IMG/VR virus record: IMGVR_UViG_3300036770_003243
Location: 1 to 58,052 of that record
DNA from: a virus
Length of the DNA stretch: 58,052 nucleotides
Reading direction: 5' to 3' (one strand)
The notes below the pieces were generated by a model. The model searched no databases, was not told where the DNA came from, and worked only from the letters and a program-made list of their open reading frames with translations. Both the position numbers and the translations under genes were made by a program. Each line of letters opens with the position of its first letter. Positions within the stretch are counted from its first letter, which is position 1. Of this stretch, positions 46,152 to 54,325 are shown one piece after another.

Positions 46152-46906
46152 GCGACTTCCAGCGGCTTGCAGATGCGCTTCGGGCCAAGGCCCGCAACGA
46201 GATCACCACGCAGATCAACGGCCTCCTGCCGTCCCAGCTGCGCGTCAACCCCACCGACTTGGACGAGGACGACGGTGACGATGGTGAAGATGGGGACGAT
46301 GACGACGATGACGATGACGACGAGGGGACATCCCTGTGCTTTGAGTACCCCGACGCCGATCGCAACCTCGCCTCCGCCGCCGCTGCTTGGCGTGCCCTTG
46401 GCAGCGAGGGCGACGTGGTGGCGACCTACAAGGACGGGCGGGCGTACTTCGGAAGCGTAGAGGATCTGGAGGACTACAACGACGGCAACGATCTGGACCC
46501 CGACGAGTGGGAGGTCTACGAGGACGCCGACGAGATCATGGGTCTGGACTACGATCGGAGCGCCCTGTCCCGTGTCCTGCGCCTCGCAGAGGAGCATGAG
46601 GGCGCGTACGAGGAGGCGAAGCGCCAGTACGAGCAATTCCACTGGGGCGACCGCAGCACTACGACCACGATCAAGGAAATTCCCGGCATCGACGGCCCAG
46701 TGGTGGCCCTTGGCGTAGCTCGGAGGATCGAGTACGGCAGCAAGAAGGACGGAAAGTGGGAGGAGTACTACCACCTGTTCGGTGAGGAGTCCGACACGTT
46801 CCCGACCATCTACGCGGCTGGAACCCCCGATCAGAACGGGCATTATCGGACGCTGGTCATCCACGGCGGTGGCATGCACGTCGAAGATCGCGGCGTCGTG
46901 GATTGA
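46148..46906 (+). CDS. Highly acidic protein, unknown
   Basis: 252 residues; GTG start. After a helical start (FQRLADALRAKARNEITTQI) comes an Asp-rich run of about 20 acidic residues near position 40-60, then an alpha/beta domain (VVATYKDGRAYFGSVEDLED, RRIEYGSKKDGKWEEYYHLF, HYRTLVIHGGGMHVEDRG). The acidic run may bind the basic RNP proteins next door. Function unknown. Confidence 0.6.
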   Translation: MSDFQRLADALRAKARNEITTQINGLLPSQLRVNPTDLDEDDGDDGEDGDDDDDDDDDEGTSLCFEYPDADRNLASAAAAWRALGSEGDVVATYKDGRAYFGSVEDLEDYNDGNDLDPDEWEVYEDADEIMGLDYDRSALSRVLRLAEEHEGAYEEAKRQYEQFHWGDRSTTTTIKEIPGIDGPVVALGVARRIEYGSKKDGKWEEYYHLFGEESDTFPTIYAAGTPDQNGHYRTLVIHGGGMHVEDRGVVD

Positions 46907-47027
46907 TCGATCGGCAGCGAGAGAAGGCACATTTGACACTTGATTCGCTTTTGACTTGCCCCCTAGCCTTCAGCGAGCGGGGGCGGATGTCGTCACCCCG
47001 ACAATTCTACCTTCTCAGAGGTCTACG

Positions 47028-47678
47028 ATGATCAAGCGTCTGAAGCACCGCCGTACCAGCGGCACCCTCGTCGCCAACCCGCGTCGCAAGAAGCGCAGTG
47101 GGGCCAAGCGTGGAAAGCGCCGCAGCCTGCGCGCCCTGTTCGCCAACCCCCGCCGTCGCAAGAAGCGCAAAAACCCCTACCATGGGATCAAGAGCAGCGC
47201 CAAGCGTCACCGCAACCCCAGCCGCCGTCGCAAGCACCGCAACCCGGGTCTGGAGATCGGCGGCGTGGATCTGGTGAGCGTTGGCGTCGGCTCGGTCGCC
47301 GCCATCGCGCTGGGTTCGGTCGGTCAGGGCATCTTCGACAAGTACCTCGCCAAGAGCTTCTCGGACAGCCCGATCGCCAAGGCCATGCCGAGCCTGATCG
47401 TTGCTGGCGCGGCCTTCGCGGCGCACAAGTACATCGCCAACCCCAAGGTCAAGAGCATCGCCAAGGTCACTCTGGTGCTCTCGATCTTCAAGGCCATCGA
47501 TGACTCGGCGGGCGACAAGATCCGCGACACCGTCAAGGACGTCCTGCCGGGTTCGACCAGCGGCTCGTACCTGCCCGCTCTGCGTGGCTACACCAGCGGG
47601 GCCTACATGGACTCGACTGGCGGCGCGTTCATGTCGACCAACGGCATCCTCCCGGGTGCGGGCCTGTACGGCCTGTAG
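47028..47678 (+). CDS. Basic RNP-motif membrane protein preceding the capsid genes
   Basis: 216 residues; ATG at 47028. The first 75 residues are almost a protamine: repeated K/R clusters with NPRRKKR twice, RKNPY, HRNPS and HRNPG. Two or three hydrophobic stretches follow (LVSVGVGSVAAIALGSVGQG, MPSLIVAGAAFAAHKYIA, SIAKVTLVLSIFKAI), then a Gly/Ser/Thr-rich end. It could bind genome DNA on the inner face of the virion membrane, linking DNA to lipid. Confidence 0.7.
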   Translation: MIKRLKHRRTSGTLVANPRRKKRSGAKRGKRRSLRALFANPRRRKKRKNPYHGIKSSAKRHRNPSRRRKHRNPGLEIGGVDLVSVGVGSVAAIALGSVGQGIFDKYLAKSFSDSPIAKAMPSLIVAGAAFAAHKYIANPKVKSIAKVTLVLSIFKAIDDSAGDKIRDTVKDVLPGSTSGSYLPALRGYTSGAYMDSTGGAFMSTNGILPGAGLYGL

Positions 47679-47691
47679 GCAAACAAGGGAA

Positions 47692-47723
47692 AGGGGGGGT
47701 GGCGAACTGACGCTGCCCCCCCT
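47692..47723 (+). promoter_or_regulatory. G7/C7 stem-loop before capsid-like gene 1
   Basis: A plus seven G (47692-47699) pairs with seven C plus T (47716-47723), with extra inner pairing. It lies in the gap before the leader of the gene at 47765. Likely an RNA 3' end or stability element that allows separate capsid mRNA levels. Confidence 0.65.
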
Positions 47724-47738
47724 ACCTTGACAAACAAC

Positions 47739-47764
47739 GCGGCAAGCCCGCAAAAGGAACGACA
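47739..47764 (+). promoter_or_regulatory. Conserved leader (copy 2) of capsid-like gene 1
   Basis: GCGGCAAGCCCGCAAAAGGA is shared with the leader at 2488-2512; a looser form lies at 48458-48485 before the second capsid-like gene. It contains GCGG/CCGC arms and the ribosome site. Confidence 0.6.
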
Positions 47765-48457
47765 ATGGCACAGACGATCTTTGAACAGCTCGCTCCGTAT
47801 GCGGGCATGACCGTGGTCCCCGGTGTGACCGTGGGGCGGCTGAATTACGCGAACCAACAGGACAGCTTCTCGGATGCGGCGTTCTCGACCACCCTGCAAG
47901 TGGTCAACGCCAACACCGAACTCCAGTTCTTCACCTCGGCCATCGCCGAGACTGGTCAGGGATGGTCGACTGGCCTCTCGCTGACCCAGACGAACTCGAA
48001 GTTCTCGAAAGGACAGCCCCCGGCCAACCAGTGCCTCGTATCGACCCACCTCGGCGTTGCGCTGTACGTCACCAACGATCTCAGCCCCGCTGGATCGCAG
48101 GACATCACGCTCCTCTCGGTGCGTGACACCTTCTCGATCCTGCAAAACTTCAGCTGGGATTTGCAGATCGGTCGCGGCATCACCCGTACGATCGGCTCGC
48201 TGCTGGAGTACCCGGCGGTGGGTGGTGCGTGGTCGACCACCAGCACGACGGGCGGCAACGGATCGGCCCAGAACGGCGTCCCCGCTTGCCACACGGTCAA
48301 GCTGCCGATCCCGATCATCTTCCCGCCCTTGGTCAACGTGGGCCTGACGGCGAAGTGTGGCAACGCCTTCAGCTTGCAGGATGTCTCCGCGCAGGCGAAC
48401 ACCAACATCGTCGTCCGGTTGACTCTGGGCGGCTTCCTCATGACCATGCCGGTCTAA
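47765..48457 (+). CDS. Probable major capsid protein 1 (single-jelly-roll-like)
   Basis: 230 residues. Beta-rich throughout with few charges. Opens FEQLAPYAGMTVVPGVTVGR and ends GGFLMTMPV. The next gene shares this opening (LQPYSKMTVVPGVTVGD), the middle (SWDLQIGRGITRTIGSLLEY versus SWEYQVGDGIIRNVGALAGY), the LPIPIIF/LPIPFMF phrase and the end LTMPV, so they are paralogues. Two related single-barrel capsid proteins are the hallmark of P23-77-type tailless membrane phages; fold inferred, not tested. The strong leader and flanking hairpins fit a most-abundant protein. Confidence 0.7.
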   Translation: MAQTIFEQLAPYAGMTVVPGVTVGRLNYANQQDSFSDAAFSTTLQVVNANTELQFFTSAIAETGQGWSTGLSLTQTNSKFSKGQPPANQCLVSTHLGVALYVTNDLSPAGSQDITLLSVRDTFSILQNFSWDLQIGRGITRTIGSLLEYPAVGGAWSTTSTTGGNGSAQNGVPACHTVKLPIPIIFPPLVNVGLTAKCGNAFSLQDVSAQANTNIVVRLTLGGFLMTMPV

Positions 48458-48485
48458 GCGGCTGCAACGCCAAAAGGAGAGCAAA

Positions 48486-49271
48486 ATGGCTATCAAGAAC
48501 GAGCAGTTCCTCAAGGAATTGCAGCCCTACAGCAAGATGACGGTGGTCCCCGGTGTGACAGTCGGCGACCTGAACTTCGCCTCTGCTCAGAGCGCGTACA
48601 GCACCACGTACATCGCTCCGCAAGCCAACGACCAGTTCGCTGCCAACCGCGAGGCGGATCTCTTCCAAGCCGCGATCGGCGACAACGGTCAGGGTCTGGC
48701 CTCGGGTCAGGTCATGAGCCGCGCCCAGACCAACTGGCTGGACACCGCTGGTCGTCTGCCGGCCAACGAAGTGTTCTTGGGAATCCGCTGCCTCGTGAGC
48801 GTCTACAAGCACACGAACGCCCCGTTTGCGACCCTCGCCAACGGCGCTTCGTTTGCCAACGTGACGACCACGTTCAGCAAGCAGATGCCGATCACGAACG
48901 TCGCGGCTGTGTTTGCGATCATCAACGGCTTCAGCTGGGAGTACCAAGTCGGTGACGGCATCATCCGTAACGTCGGCGCTCTTGCGGGTTATCCGCAGGG
49001 CGGCGGCGTGTGGTCGTCCCCCGTCGCTGCCTTTACCACCGCAGAGGCTGCGCAGAACGGCTACCCCTGCCCGACCGTCGCCAAGGAGCTGCCGATCCCG
49101 TTTATGTTCCTCCCGAACATCAACACCCGGGTCAAGGTCAAGAGCGGCTCGCAGATCAACGTGCCCGCTGGCACGTTCAACCTCGGCGCTGGTGGCGCGG
49201 AGCCCGTTGTGGCGGACTTCCTCGCGATTCGGATGACCTTCCAAGGCTACAAGCTGACCATGCCGGTCTAA
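48486..49271 (+). CDS. Probable major capsid protein 2 (paralogue of the previous)
   Basis: 261 residues; ATG after AAAAGGAGAGC. Same scaffold as the preceding protein, about 30 residues longer because of insertions around residues 95-140 and 215-230 (INVPAGTFNLGAGGAEPV). Such insertions could build a second barrel edge or a surface turret, as in large/small capsid protein pairs. Followed by a second G7/C7 stem-loop. Confidence 0.7.
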   Translation: MAIKNEQFLKELQPYSKMTVVPGVTVGDLNFASAQSAYSTTYIAPQANDQFAANREADLFQAAIGDNGQGLASGQVMSRAQTNWLDTAGRLPANEVFLGIRCLVSVYKHTNAPFATLANGASFANVTTTFSKQMPITNVAAVFAIINGFSWEYQVGDGIIRNVGALAGYPQGGGVWSSPVAAFTTAEAAQNGYPCPTVAKELPIPFMFLPNINTRVKVKSGSQINVPAGTFNLGAGGAEPVVADFLAIRMTFQGYKLTMPV

Positions 49272-49308
49272 TCGGTCTGGTCACCCGCCCCGAAGGCGTG
49301 TAGAGTTC

Positions 49309-49349
49309 AAGGGGGGGTGCGGCGGACAAGTGTCCCTGCGCCCCCCCTT
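49309..49349 (+). promoter_or_regulatory. G7/C7 stem-loop after capsid-like gene 2
   Basis: AA plus seven G and TGC (49309-49320) pairs with GCG-type bases, seven C and TT (49338-49349). With the hairpin at 47692 it brackets the two capsid-like genes, marking them as a separately stabilised or terminated segment. Confidence 0.65.
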
Positions 49350-49369
49350 GGCACAAGAGGAGCGATCTC

Positions 49370-49900
49370 ATGGCAGGCTACATCGATCCAGTGTTCTCGT
49401 CTTGGGCGACTCCTCTTGGCGAGGCGTACACCCGATGGATCTTCGCAGACAAGCAGAGCAATCCCTACTACGACCAGCCCGACAAGTGGCCGCAAGCGGG
49501 GCAGGTGGTCTTTGCCGACCGCTCGCTCAACTTCTTGGCCGTGGCCAACGGCGCACAATCGACCCTGCCGCTCAACCTCGGCGGCGGCAAGAATGTCATC
49601 GTGTTCAGCCGCGTCTGCATCGTGTTCCCCACGACGCCTGCTGCTCCGAACACTGTCGTCCTGCCAAACCAGATCAGCGCCTACACCACGGTCCAGCAGG
49701 AGCGTCAGGACGGCTTGATCGAGATCGAGAGCACCCCGATCGTCAACACCTTCGGGTTTGGCTGGTCGCAGCACTCGTTCCCTTGCCCCGAAAAGTGGCA
49801 AGGCAACCAGCAGCGCTCGCTCACGATCACGAACAACACCGGCAGCGTCGTGGACATCAAGTTCAGCTGGAAGATCGCATACCTCAACACGGGTCGCTAA
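49370..49900 (+). CDS. Minor capsid/penton-like protein 1
   Basis: 176 residues; ATG after AGAGGAGCGATCTC. Beta-rich: YTRWIFADKQSNPYYDQPDK, LNLGGGKNVIVFSRVCIVFP, VNTFGFGWSQHSFPCPEKW, KFSWKIAYLNTG. Clearly paralogous to the next gene. One-barrel size suggests penton, vertex or minor capsid subunits; it is also possible that this pair, not the preceding one, forms the main shell. Confidence 0.65.
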   Translation: MAGYIDPVFSSWATPLGEAYTRWIFADKQSNPYYDQPDKWPQAGQVVFADRSLNFLAVANGAQSTLPLNLGGGKNVIVFSRVCIVFPTTPAAPNTVVLPNQISAYTTVQQERQDGLIEIESTPIVNTFGFGWSQHSFPCPEKWQGNQQRSLTITNNTGSVVDIKFSWKIAYLNTGR

Positions 49901-49922
49901 CCCGACCCTCACGGAGGCGATC

Positions 49923-50453
49923 ATGCGTTGGGTTGACCCCGCATTCGCGCAGTACCCTCTAGCTGAGCGGTACACTGGCTGGATCTACGGCGATCCGCAG
50001 AGCAATCGCGTCTACTACGACCAGCCAGACAAGTGGCCAGATTCGGGGTACGTCGCATTTCAGGATCGTGAGATCACAACCGTCCTCACGAACTCGAAGC
50101 TGACCGATACGGTCGCCTTCAACCTGACTGGCGGCAAGAACTGCGTGGTCTTCGCCCGGTATGCGATCGCTTCCTTTGTGGGTGACTCCATCACCCAGAA
50201 GCTGCCTACGCAGCTCGGGGCATACGTCTCGTTCCAGCAGCGGCTGGTCGAGGGGTACCTTGAAGTGCAGGACACATCCCTGATCAATGTGTTCGGATTT
50301 GGCTGGAAGCCCCACATCTTCCCCGCTCCGATCACGTGGAACGACAAGCTGCGTCGCACCTTCACGGTCACTATCCCATCAGTCCTCGTCCAGCGTGACA
50401 ATCTCCAGATCACGCTTGGGTGGAAGGTTGCCTACCTCAACACGGGTGCATGA
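49923..50453 (+). CDS. Minor capsid/penton-like protein 2 (paralogue)
   Basis: 176 residues; ATG at 49923 after ACGGAGGCGATC. Shares with its neighbour YTGWIYGDPQSNRVYYDQPD, FNLTGGKNCVVFARYAI, INVFGFGWKPHIFPAP and WKVAYLNTG. The second tandem duplication in the capsid region. Pairs of duplicated shell proteins suggest a heteromeric lattice. Confidence 0.65.
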   Translation: MRWVDPAFAQYPLAERYTGWIYGDPQSNRVYYDQPDKWPDSGYVAFQDREITTVLTNSKLTDTVAFNLTGGKNCVVFARYAIASFVGDSITQKLPTQLGAYVSFQQRLVEGYLEVQDTSLINVFGFGWKPHIFPAPITWNDKLRRTFTVTIPSVLVQRDNLQITLGWKVAYLNTGA

Positions 50454-50464
50454 CGGAGGCCAAG

Positions 50465-50983
50465 ATGCGGGCGCTTGTCCAAGAGACGACGCAAAACTAC
50501 AGCCTGCCGATCGGAGCGGATAATTCGGTCTATGTCGGCATCAAGGACGTCCGCCCGCGCTTGGAGGGGTTTGAATCGGCCTTGCGCGGTGCGGCGCTGT
50601 CCGCCCAGCTGGCCGATCGGGCGCAGTTCGTGTTCCTCATCCGCCCTCTTGCCGCCGATCAAGCGACTGCCCTGCTGGCACTCACCCAGATCGAGGCATA
50701 CCTCACGATCCAGACGTTGCCACTCTTGGGGGGTGACGAGTGGAGCGCGGCGGGTAACGTCGGCACGTCCTACCCGTACATCGAGACCGACGTGACTGGG
50801 CAGCTGGTGCTGTTCCGTGGGCGTCTGGTCTACGACGTGCAGGCATTTGGCGTCTGCCGCGCCACCTTGCGGCTGGTCAACAGGGCTGCTGCTGCCCAGA
50901 GCGTGCTGATCACGACGCAGATCTTTGCGGACGTGCGGCTCCCGCAATGGGAGCGCGAGCGTCTTGGGCTTGAGGAGGCGTGA
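50465..50983 (+). CDS. Beta-rich minor structural protein
   Basis: 172 residues; ATG at 50465 preferred because ACGGAGG lies 5 bases upstream; ATG at 50450 overlapping the previous stop is the alternative. Pattern: SVYVGIKDVRPRLEGFESAL, RAQFVFLIRPLAADQATALL, RGRLVYDVQAFGVCRATLRL, VLITTQIFADVRLPQW. No family recognised; probably capsid-associated. Confidence 0.6.
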   Translation: MRALVQETTQNYSLPIGADNSVYVGIKDVRPRLEGFESALRGAALSAQLADRAQFVFLIRPLAADQATALLALTQIEAYLTIQTLPLLGGDEWSAAGNVGTSYPYIETDVTGQLVLFRGRLVYDVQAFGVCRATLRLVNRAAAAQSVLITTQIFADVRLPQWERERLGLEEA

Positions 50984-51360
50984 TGAACGTATTCGGCCAA
51001 GAAGTGCGCACTCCGTTGGTCATCGAGGCAAGCGGGACAGCGGTGGCCCTGCCGGGCTTGGGTGCTACTACCGCCGTCATCACCAACATCGCATCGATCC
51101 ACGCCAAAGTGATCGACGTGATCTTGGTCGCAACGGTGGACATCGAGCACATCTACCTGCACCACTTCGCCGCTGCACGGCAGCTGACGTACCAAGTGCA
51201 GATCCACGGCAACCTGACTGCGGGAACGACGCTCGGGATCCGCTACGGTGACAACTCGGGCGTCGCCGATCCAGTGGGCCAAGAGTACGCCATCGTCATC
51301 ACCACCAAGAACAGCGCGGGCAACGGCACCTGCACGGTCTGGACGGCAGCGAGGTCTTGA
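50983..51360 (+). CDS. Small beta-sandwich-like minor structural protein
   Basis: 125 residues; ATG at 50983 after GAGGAGGCG. Continuous beta pattern (TPLVIEASGTAVALPGLGAT, RQLTYQVQIHGNLTAGTTLG, AIVITTKNSAGNGTCTVW). Similar style to the 121-residue protein at 25344, which precedes the LamG-like gene, so both may be spike-base or vertex components. Confidence 0.6.
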   Translation: MNVFGQEVRTPLVIEASGTAVALPGLGATTAVITNIASIHAKVIDVILVATVDIEHIYLHHFAAARQLTYQVQIHGNLTAGTTLGIRYGDNSGVADPVGQEYAIVITTKNSAGNGTCTVWTAARS

Positions 51361-51716
51361 TGAAGCTGGGCACGATTCTGGTCATCGGTGCCGTAGCTTA
51401 TGCCGTCCTCAAGGCAAGCAATCCGCGCTGGTACGAGGATCTGATGCTCCGTGGCTACGCCAAGGATCAAGTCCCGCCGAGCCAGCTGACACCGGATCAG
51501 CAACGGAATCTCCAGATTGCAAGTGCGGCATCGGCTGCGGTAGGATTGCCGATAGGCTGGATCTTGGAGATTGCAGTCAAGGTCGACCCCAAGGATCTAC
51601 CCGTGATCGCAAAGCGCATCGCCGAGAAGGTCAAGCAGATGGGTCCGCCTGATGGTACGTCGGAGGATGCGCTGGCGGCATACAAGGCCAAGGCGCTCGC
51701 TGCGTCGGGGGTGTAG
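51360..51716 (+). CDS. Membrane protein with N-terminal helix
   Basis: 118 residues; ATG at 51360 (a TTG precedes it). One N-terminal helix (LGTILVIGAVAYAVLKA), a polar loop with NPRWYEDL, a hydrophobic middle (ASAASAAVGLPIGWILEIAV) and an amphipathic Lys-rich end. Probable virion membrane component. Confidence 0.65.
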   Translation: MKLGTILVIGAVAYAVLKASNPRWYEDLMLRGYAKDQVPPSQLTPDQQRNLQIASAASAAVGLPIGWILEIAVKVDPKDLPVIAKRIAEKVKQMGPPDGTSEDALAAYKAKALAASGV

Positions 51717-51717
51717 C

Positions 51718-52695
51718 ATGATGGTCAACAAGAACTCGGCGGTCCACTTCTACGGTCGCCGCCCCCATCTCGCTGGAGAGCTGGGAGCGCACTACGCGGG
51801 GTACGAACCCCCGCCGCGCTCCCCGCACCATCTGGCTGGCCCCCTCAAGTCCGCAGGGCAGCTGTACATGCCGGGGTCGCAAGGGACCGCTGCGGTCGGC
51901 GGGATTCTTGACCAGTTTGTCACCAAGGGCATGACCGTCCTCAAGACGGCGTTCCCCGTGCTCGGCAATGCGCTGTCCTTTGTCGGAGACATTGCGAAAT
52001 TCGTCTTGGAGCCGATGGGCAACTTGATGGAGTCGATGGTCTTCGGCGCGGCAACCTATCTGGAGCTGCCGCAAGCAGAAGCCGTGATCAAGGACATGCA
52101 AGACAACTGGTCATCCTATGCCAAGGACGCCTTCATGGACTTCCTCTACGCCTTCTACAGGCGAGTGGGGTCAACGGGCAAGACGGTGGTGGACCTCAAG
52201 GAAGGCCGCGATCCCATCTTGCAGGGCGCGATGGGTGGTGCCCTTGACATGATGGGCATCGGACGCAACTCCAACCGCGTGGCAAACCGCATCTATACCA
52301 AGGCAATCGCTGCGGGGGCAAAGGACTGGCAGGCAGCTGCCGCCGTCTGCTACGGCCTGCTCAAGGGCCTCCAGATCAAGGGATTCCCGTCTGGATTCAA
52401 GCTCAACGTCAAGGGTGTCGACGTCCTGACCGTGACTGGCTCCGATACGAGCAAGGCCATGTGGGTACTGGGCAACGACTTCGACCTCCTGTACTTCGCC
52501 AAGCTGGGACCGAAGTCCTCAGAATGGCACTCACTGGCGTGGGTCGAGAAGCAGTACAAGAGCAAGAGCGGCGGTGTGATGGGTGGGGGAGCTGATACCG
52601 TCAGGACGCCCCCAGCCGCCAAGACAAGTGGCGGTGGGTTGTTCCCCCTGCTGGCGGTCGCTGGCGCTGCGATTCTTGCAATGAGGGGGAAGTGA
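51718..52695 (+). CDS. Tail-anchored protein with internal membrane-active region
   Basis: 325 residues; ATG at 51718 or 51721. Residues ~60-115 are long hydrophobic/amphipathic helices (FVTKGMTVLKTAFPVLGNAL, SFVGDIAKFVLEPMGNLMES). A soluble domain follows (VANRIYTKAIAAGAKDWQAA, FKLNVKGVDVLTVTG). The end has a Pro/Gly linker, one helix (LFPLLAVAGAAILAM) and tail RGK. Two membrane-contact regions would allow bridging or fusion during genome delivery. Confidence 0.65.
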   Translation: MMVNKNSAVHFYGRRPHLAGELGAHYAGYEPPPRSPHHLAGPLKSAGQLYMPGSQGTAAVGGILDQFVTKGMTVLKTAFPVLGNALSFVGDIAKFVLEPMGNLMESMVFGAATYLELPQAEAVIKDMQDNWSSYAKDAFMDFLYAFYRRVGSTGKTVVDLKEGRDPILQGAMGGALDMMGIGRNSNRVANRIYTKAIAAGAKDWQAAAAVCYGLLKGLQIKGFPSGFKLNVKGVDVLTVTGSDTSKAMWVLGNDFDLLYFAKLGPKSSEWHSLAWVEKQYKSKSGGVMGGGADTVRTPPAAKTSGGGLFPLLAVAGAAILAMRGK

Positions 52696-53735
52696 TGGCC
52701 AAGAAGCGCAATGGATCAGGATGTGGATGCGGCGGCATGTGCAAGAACCCGGGGTGTGCCACCAAGCGGCGGCGCAACCCGACTGCCTCTGAGCACGCCA
52801 AGAGGGGTGCGTACCAGTACGGAAGAGCCGAGAAGTCGCTCAAGAAGGGCGATACCTATGGTGCAGCTGCGCTCGCCCACATCGCCGAGTCGAACTTCTT
52901 GGACGGAAACGACTTCGAGGGGGTCCAGTTTGCCCATGATCTGGCCAAGCAGGCCGAGCGTGCATCAAGGGCAGTCCGCAACCCCGTCAAGAACTACGGC
53001 AGCAAGAAGCGCAACCCCACCGTCCACGCCGCCAGCGAGGACTACAAGCTGGGGCTGTTCCAAGGCGCTGCCGAGCGCGGGATGCAACCCCCGCCCAAGG
53101 GCACCAGCTACGACCTGCGGCGCGGCTACGCTGACGGGGCCAAGGTCGCCAAGGCACTGCCGTCCGCACGCTCGGAGGCATTGGGTGTCTACAAGGCCAC
53201 AGGCAACCAGCTGCGGGCCGCTGACGTGCTCTACGACAACGCCAAGGGCGGCGCATCGACGGTGCGCAACCCCCGTGCAGCCAAGTCGCCCGCTACGGCG
53301 AGGGCGTATGTGACCAAGATCCGATCGATTGCGCATCAGGCAGGGATCTCGGATCGGGACGCCCATTGGGCACTTCACTACCCCGAAGCGGCGCAGAGCA
53401 AGCACCCCGCGCAGGCAAGGATCGGCAAGCTGTTCCTTCAAGCCAAGGAGAAGGGGCTGGGCAACGCCGTCATGGCCAAGTTCGAAAAGCGGATCGGGTT
53501 GCTGGCCAACCCCCGCAATCGCAAGAACCCCATGACCGCCGCCGAGCGCAAGCATTGCGCTCACGAGCGTAGCGAGGAGCGGGCGTTTGCATCACTGCTG
53601 GCCAAGATGCCCATCGGGCAGACGGCAACCCTTAGCGGCCACCGCGTCCGCAAGCTGTCCAAGGGCTATGTGGTCATCGATGGCATCCGCCTGAGCGACA
53701 AGCAGGCAGCTGCCAAGATCCACCGGGGGAAGTGA
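52695..53735 (+). CDS. Modular RNP-motif protein with Cys-rich start
   Basis: 346 residues; ATG overlaps the previous stop. Starts MAKKRNGSGCGCGGMCKNPG, then domains separated by RRRNPT, AVRNPV, KKRNPT, TVRNPR, ANPRNRKNPM. Module 1 (AAALAHIAESNFLDGNDF) resembles one in the protein at 2923. The fourth (ARAYVTKIRSIAHQAGISDR, QARIGKLFLQAKEKGL, KFEKRIGLLANP) recurs at the end of the next-but-one gene. The last domain is a small beta module. Likely assembly or genome-associated virion protein. Confidence 0.7.
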   Translation: MAKKRNGSGCGCGGMCKNPGCATKRRRNPTASEHAKRGAYQYGRAEKSLKKGDTYGAAALAHIAESNFLDGNDFEGVQFAHDLAKQAERASRAVRNPVKNYGSKKRNPTVHAASEDYKLGLFQGAAERGMQPPPKGTSYDLRRGYADGAKVAKALPSARSEALGVYKATGNQLRAADVLYDNAKGGASTVRNPRAAKSPATARAYVTKIRSIAHQAGISDRDAHWALHYPEAAQSKHPAQARIGKLFLQAKEKGLGNAVMAKFEKRIGLLANPRNRKNPMTAAERKHCAHERSEERAFASLLAKMPIGQTATLSGHRVRKLSKGYVVIDGIRLSDKQAAAKIHRGK

Positions 53736-54325
53736 TGCCCCGCCGCAACCCACCCAGCCCGTTGACCATAGGCATCGCGGTGGGTGCGGGCATCCTTGCC
53801 TACTTCCTTGTGCGATCCAAGACGGCATCGGCCCAAGATGCGGATGGCGCTCCGTACCAGCCCGTCCAGTACCCACCCAACTCGCCTGAGCTGATTGCGC
53901 TGCTGCAAGAGGCCGCAAAGGCTGCCAACTTGCCCGTCGAGTGGGCATCGATGCCCGCTACCCACACCCTGATCAACAGGGAGAGTGGTGGATGGATCGG
54001 CATCCCCAACTACACGATTCCCGGGGCCAAGGACAAGGCCACGTGGCCCGACACGGTCGCCAAGCTGCGAGCGGGCAAGTCCCCCCCCGGCAAATCGGAT
54101 GCAGCGGGCTTGGGGCAAATGCAGCCCAGCAACATGCGCGCATTCGCGCCCAGCGGGATCAAGGGATACGGAGTGCCGATCGAGGAGGCCATTGGCTTCC
54201 TCAAGTACGTCCACAGCCGATACGGCGATCCGCAGACTGCGCTGAGCATGCACGGCAAGCTGGGGGTCTACGTCAACACCCGCACAGGCAAGAATCAGGA
54301 AAAGAAGTTCAAGGAAGGCTACTAG
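53735..54325 (+). CDS. Membrane-anchored lysozyme-like transglycosylase (virion entry enzyme)
   Basis: 196 residues; ATG at 53735. Begins MPRRNPPSPLTIGIAVGAGI, an RNP motif directly before an N-terminal membrane helix. The catalytic domain has THTLINRESGGWIG (probable catalytic Glu), AAGLGQMQPSNMRAFAPSGI and IEEAIGFLKYVHSRYGDPQT, close to the soluble transglycosylase family used by phages for murein entry. Position among structural genes fits a virion-borne enzyme. Confidence 0.8.
   Translation: MPRRNPPSPLTIGIAVGAGILAYFLVRSKTASAQDADGAPYQPVQYPPNSPELIALLQEAAKAANLPVEWASMPATHTLINRESGGWIGIPNYTIPGAKDKATWPDTVAKLRAGKSPPGKSDAAGLGQMQPSNMRAFAPSGIKGYGVPIEEAIGFLKYVHSRYGDPQTALSMHGKLGVYVNTRTGKNQEKKFKEGY

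Noticed and set aside
46250-46325. GAC/GAT tract as a microsatellite element
   Set aside because: In frame as a poly-Asp run; similar acidic runs occur in the neighbouring protein at about 45140.
47692-47723. G-quadruplex
   Set aside because: A single G7 run with a matching C7 run; hairpin pairing is the simpler explanation.
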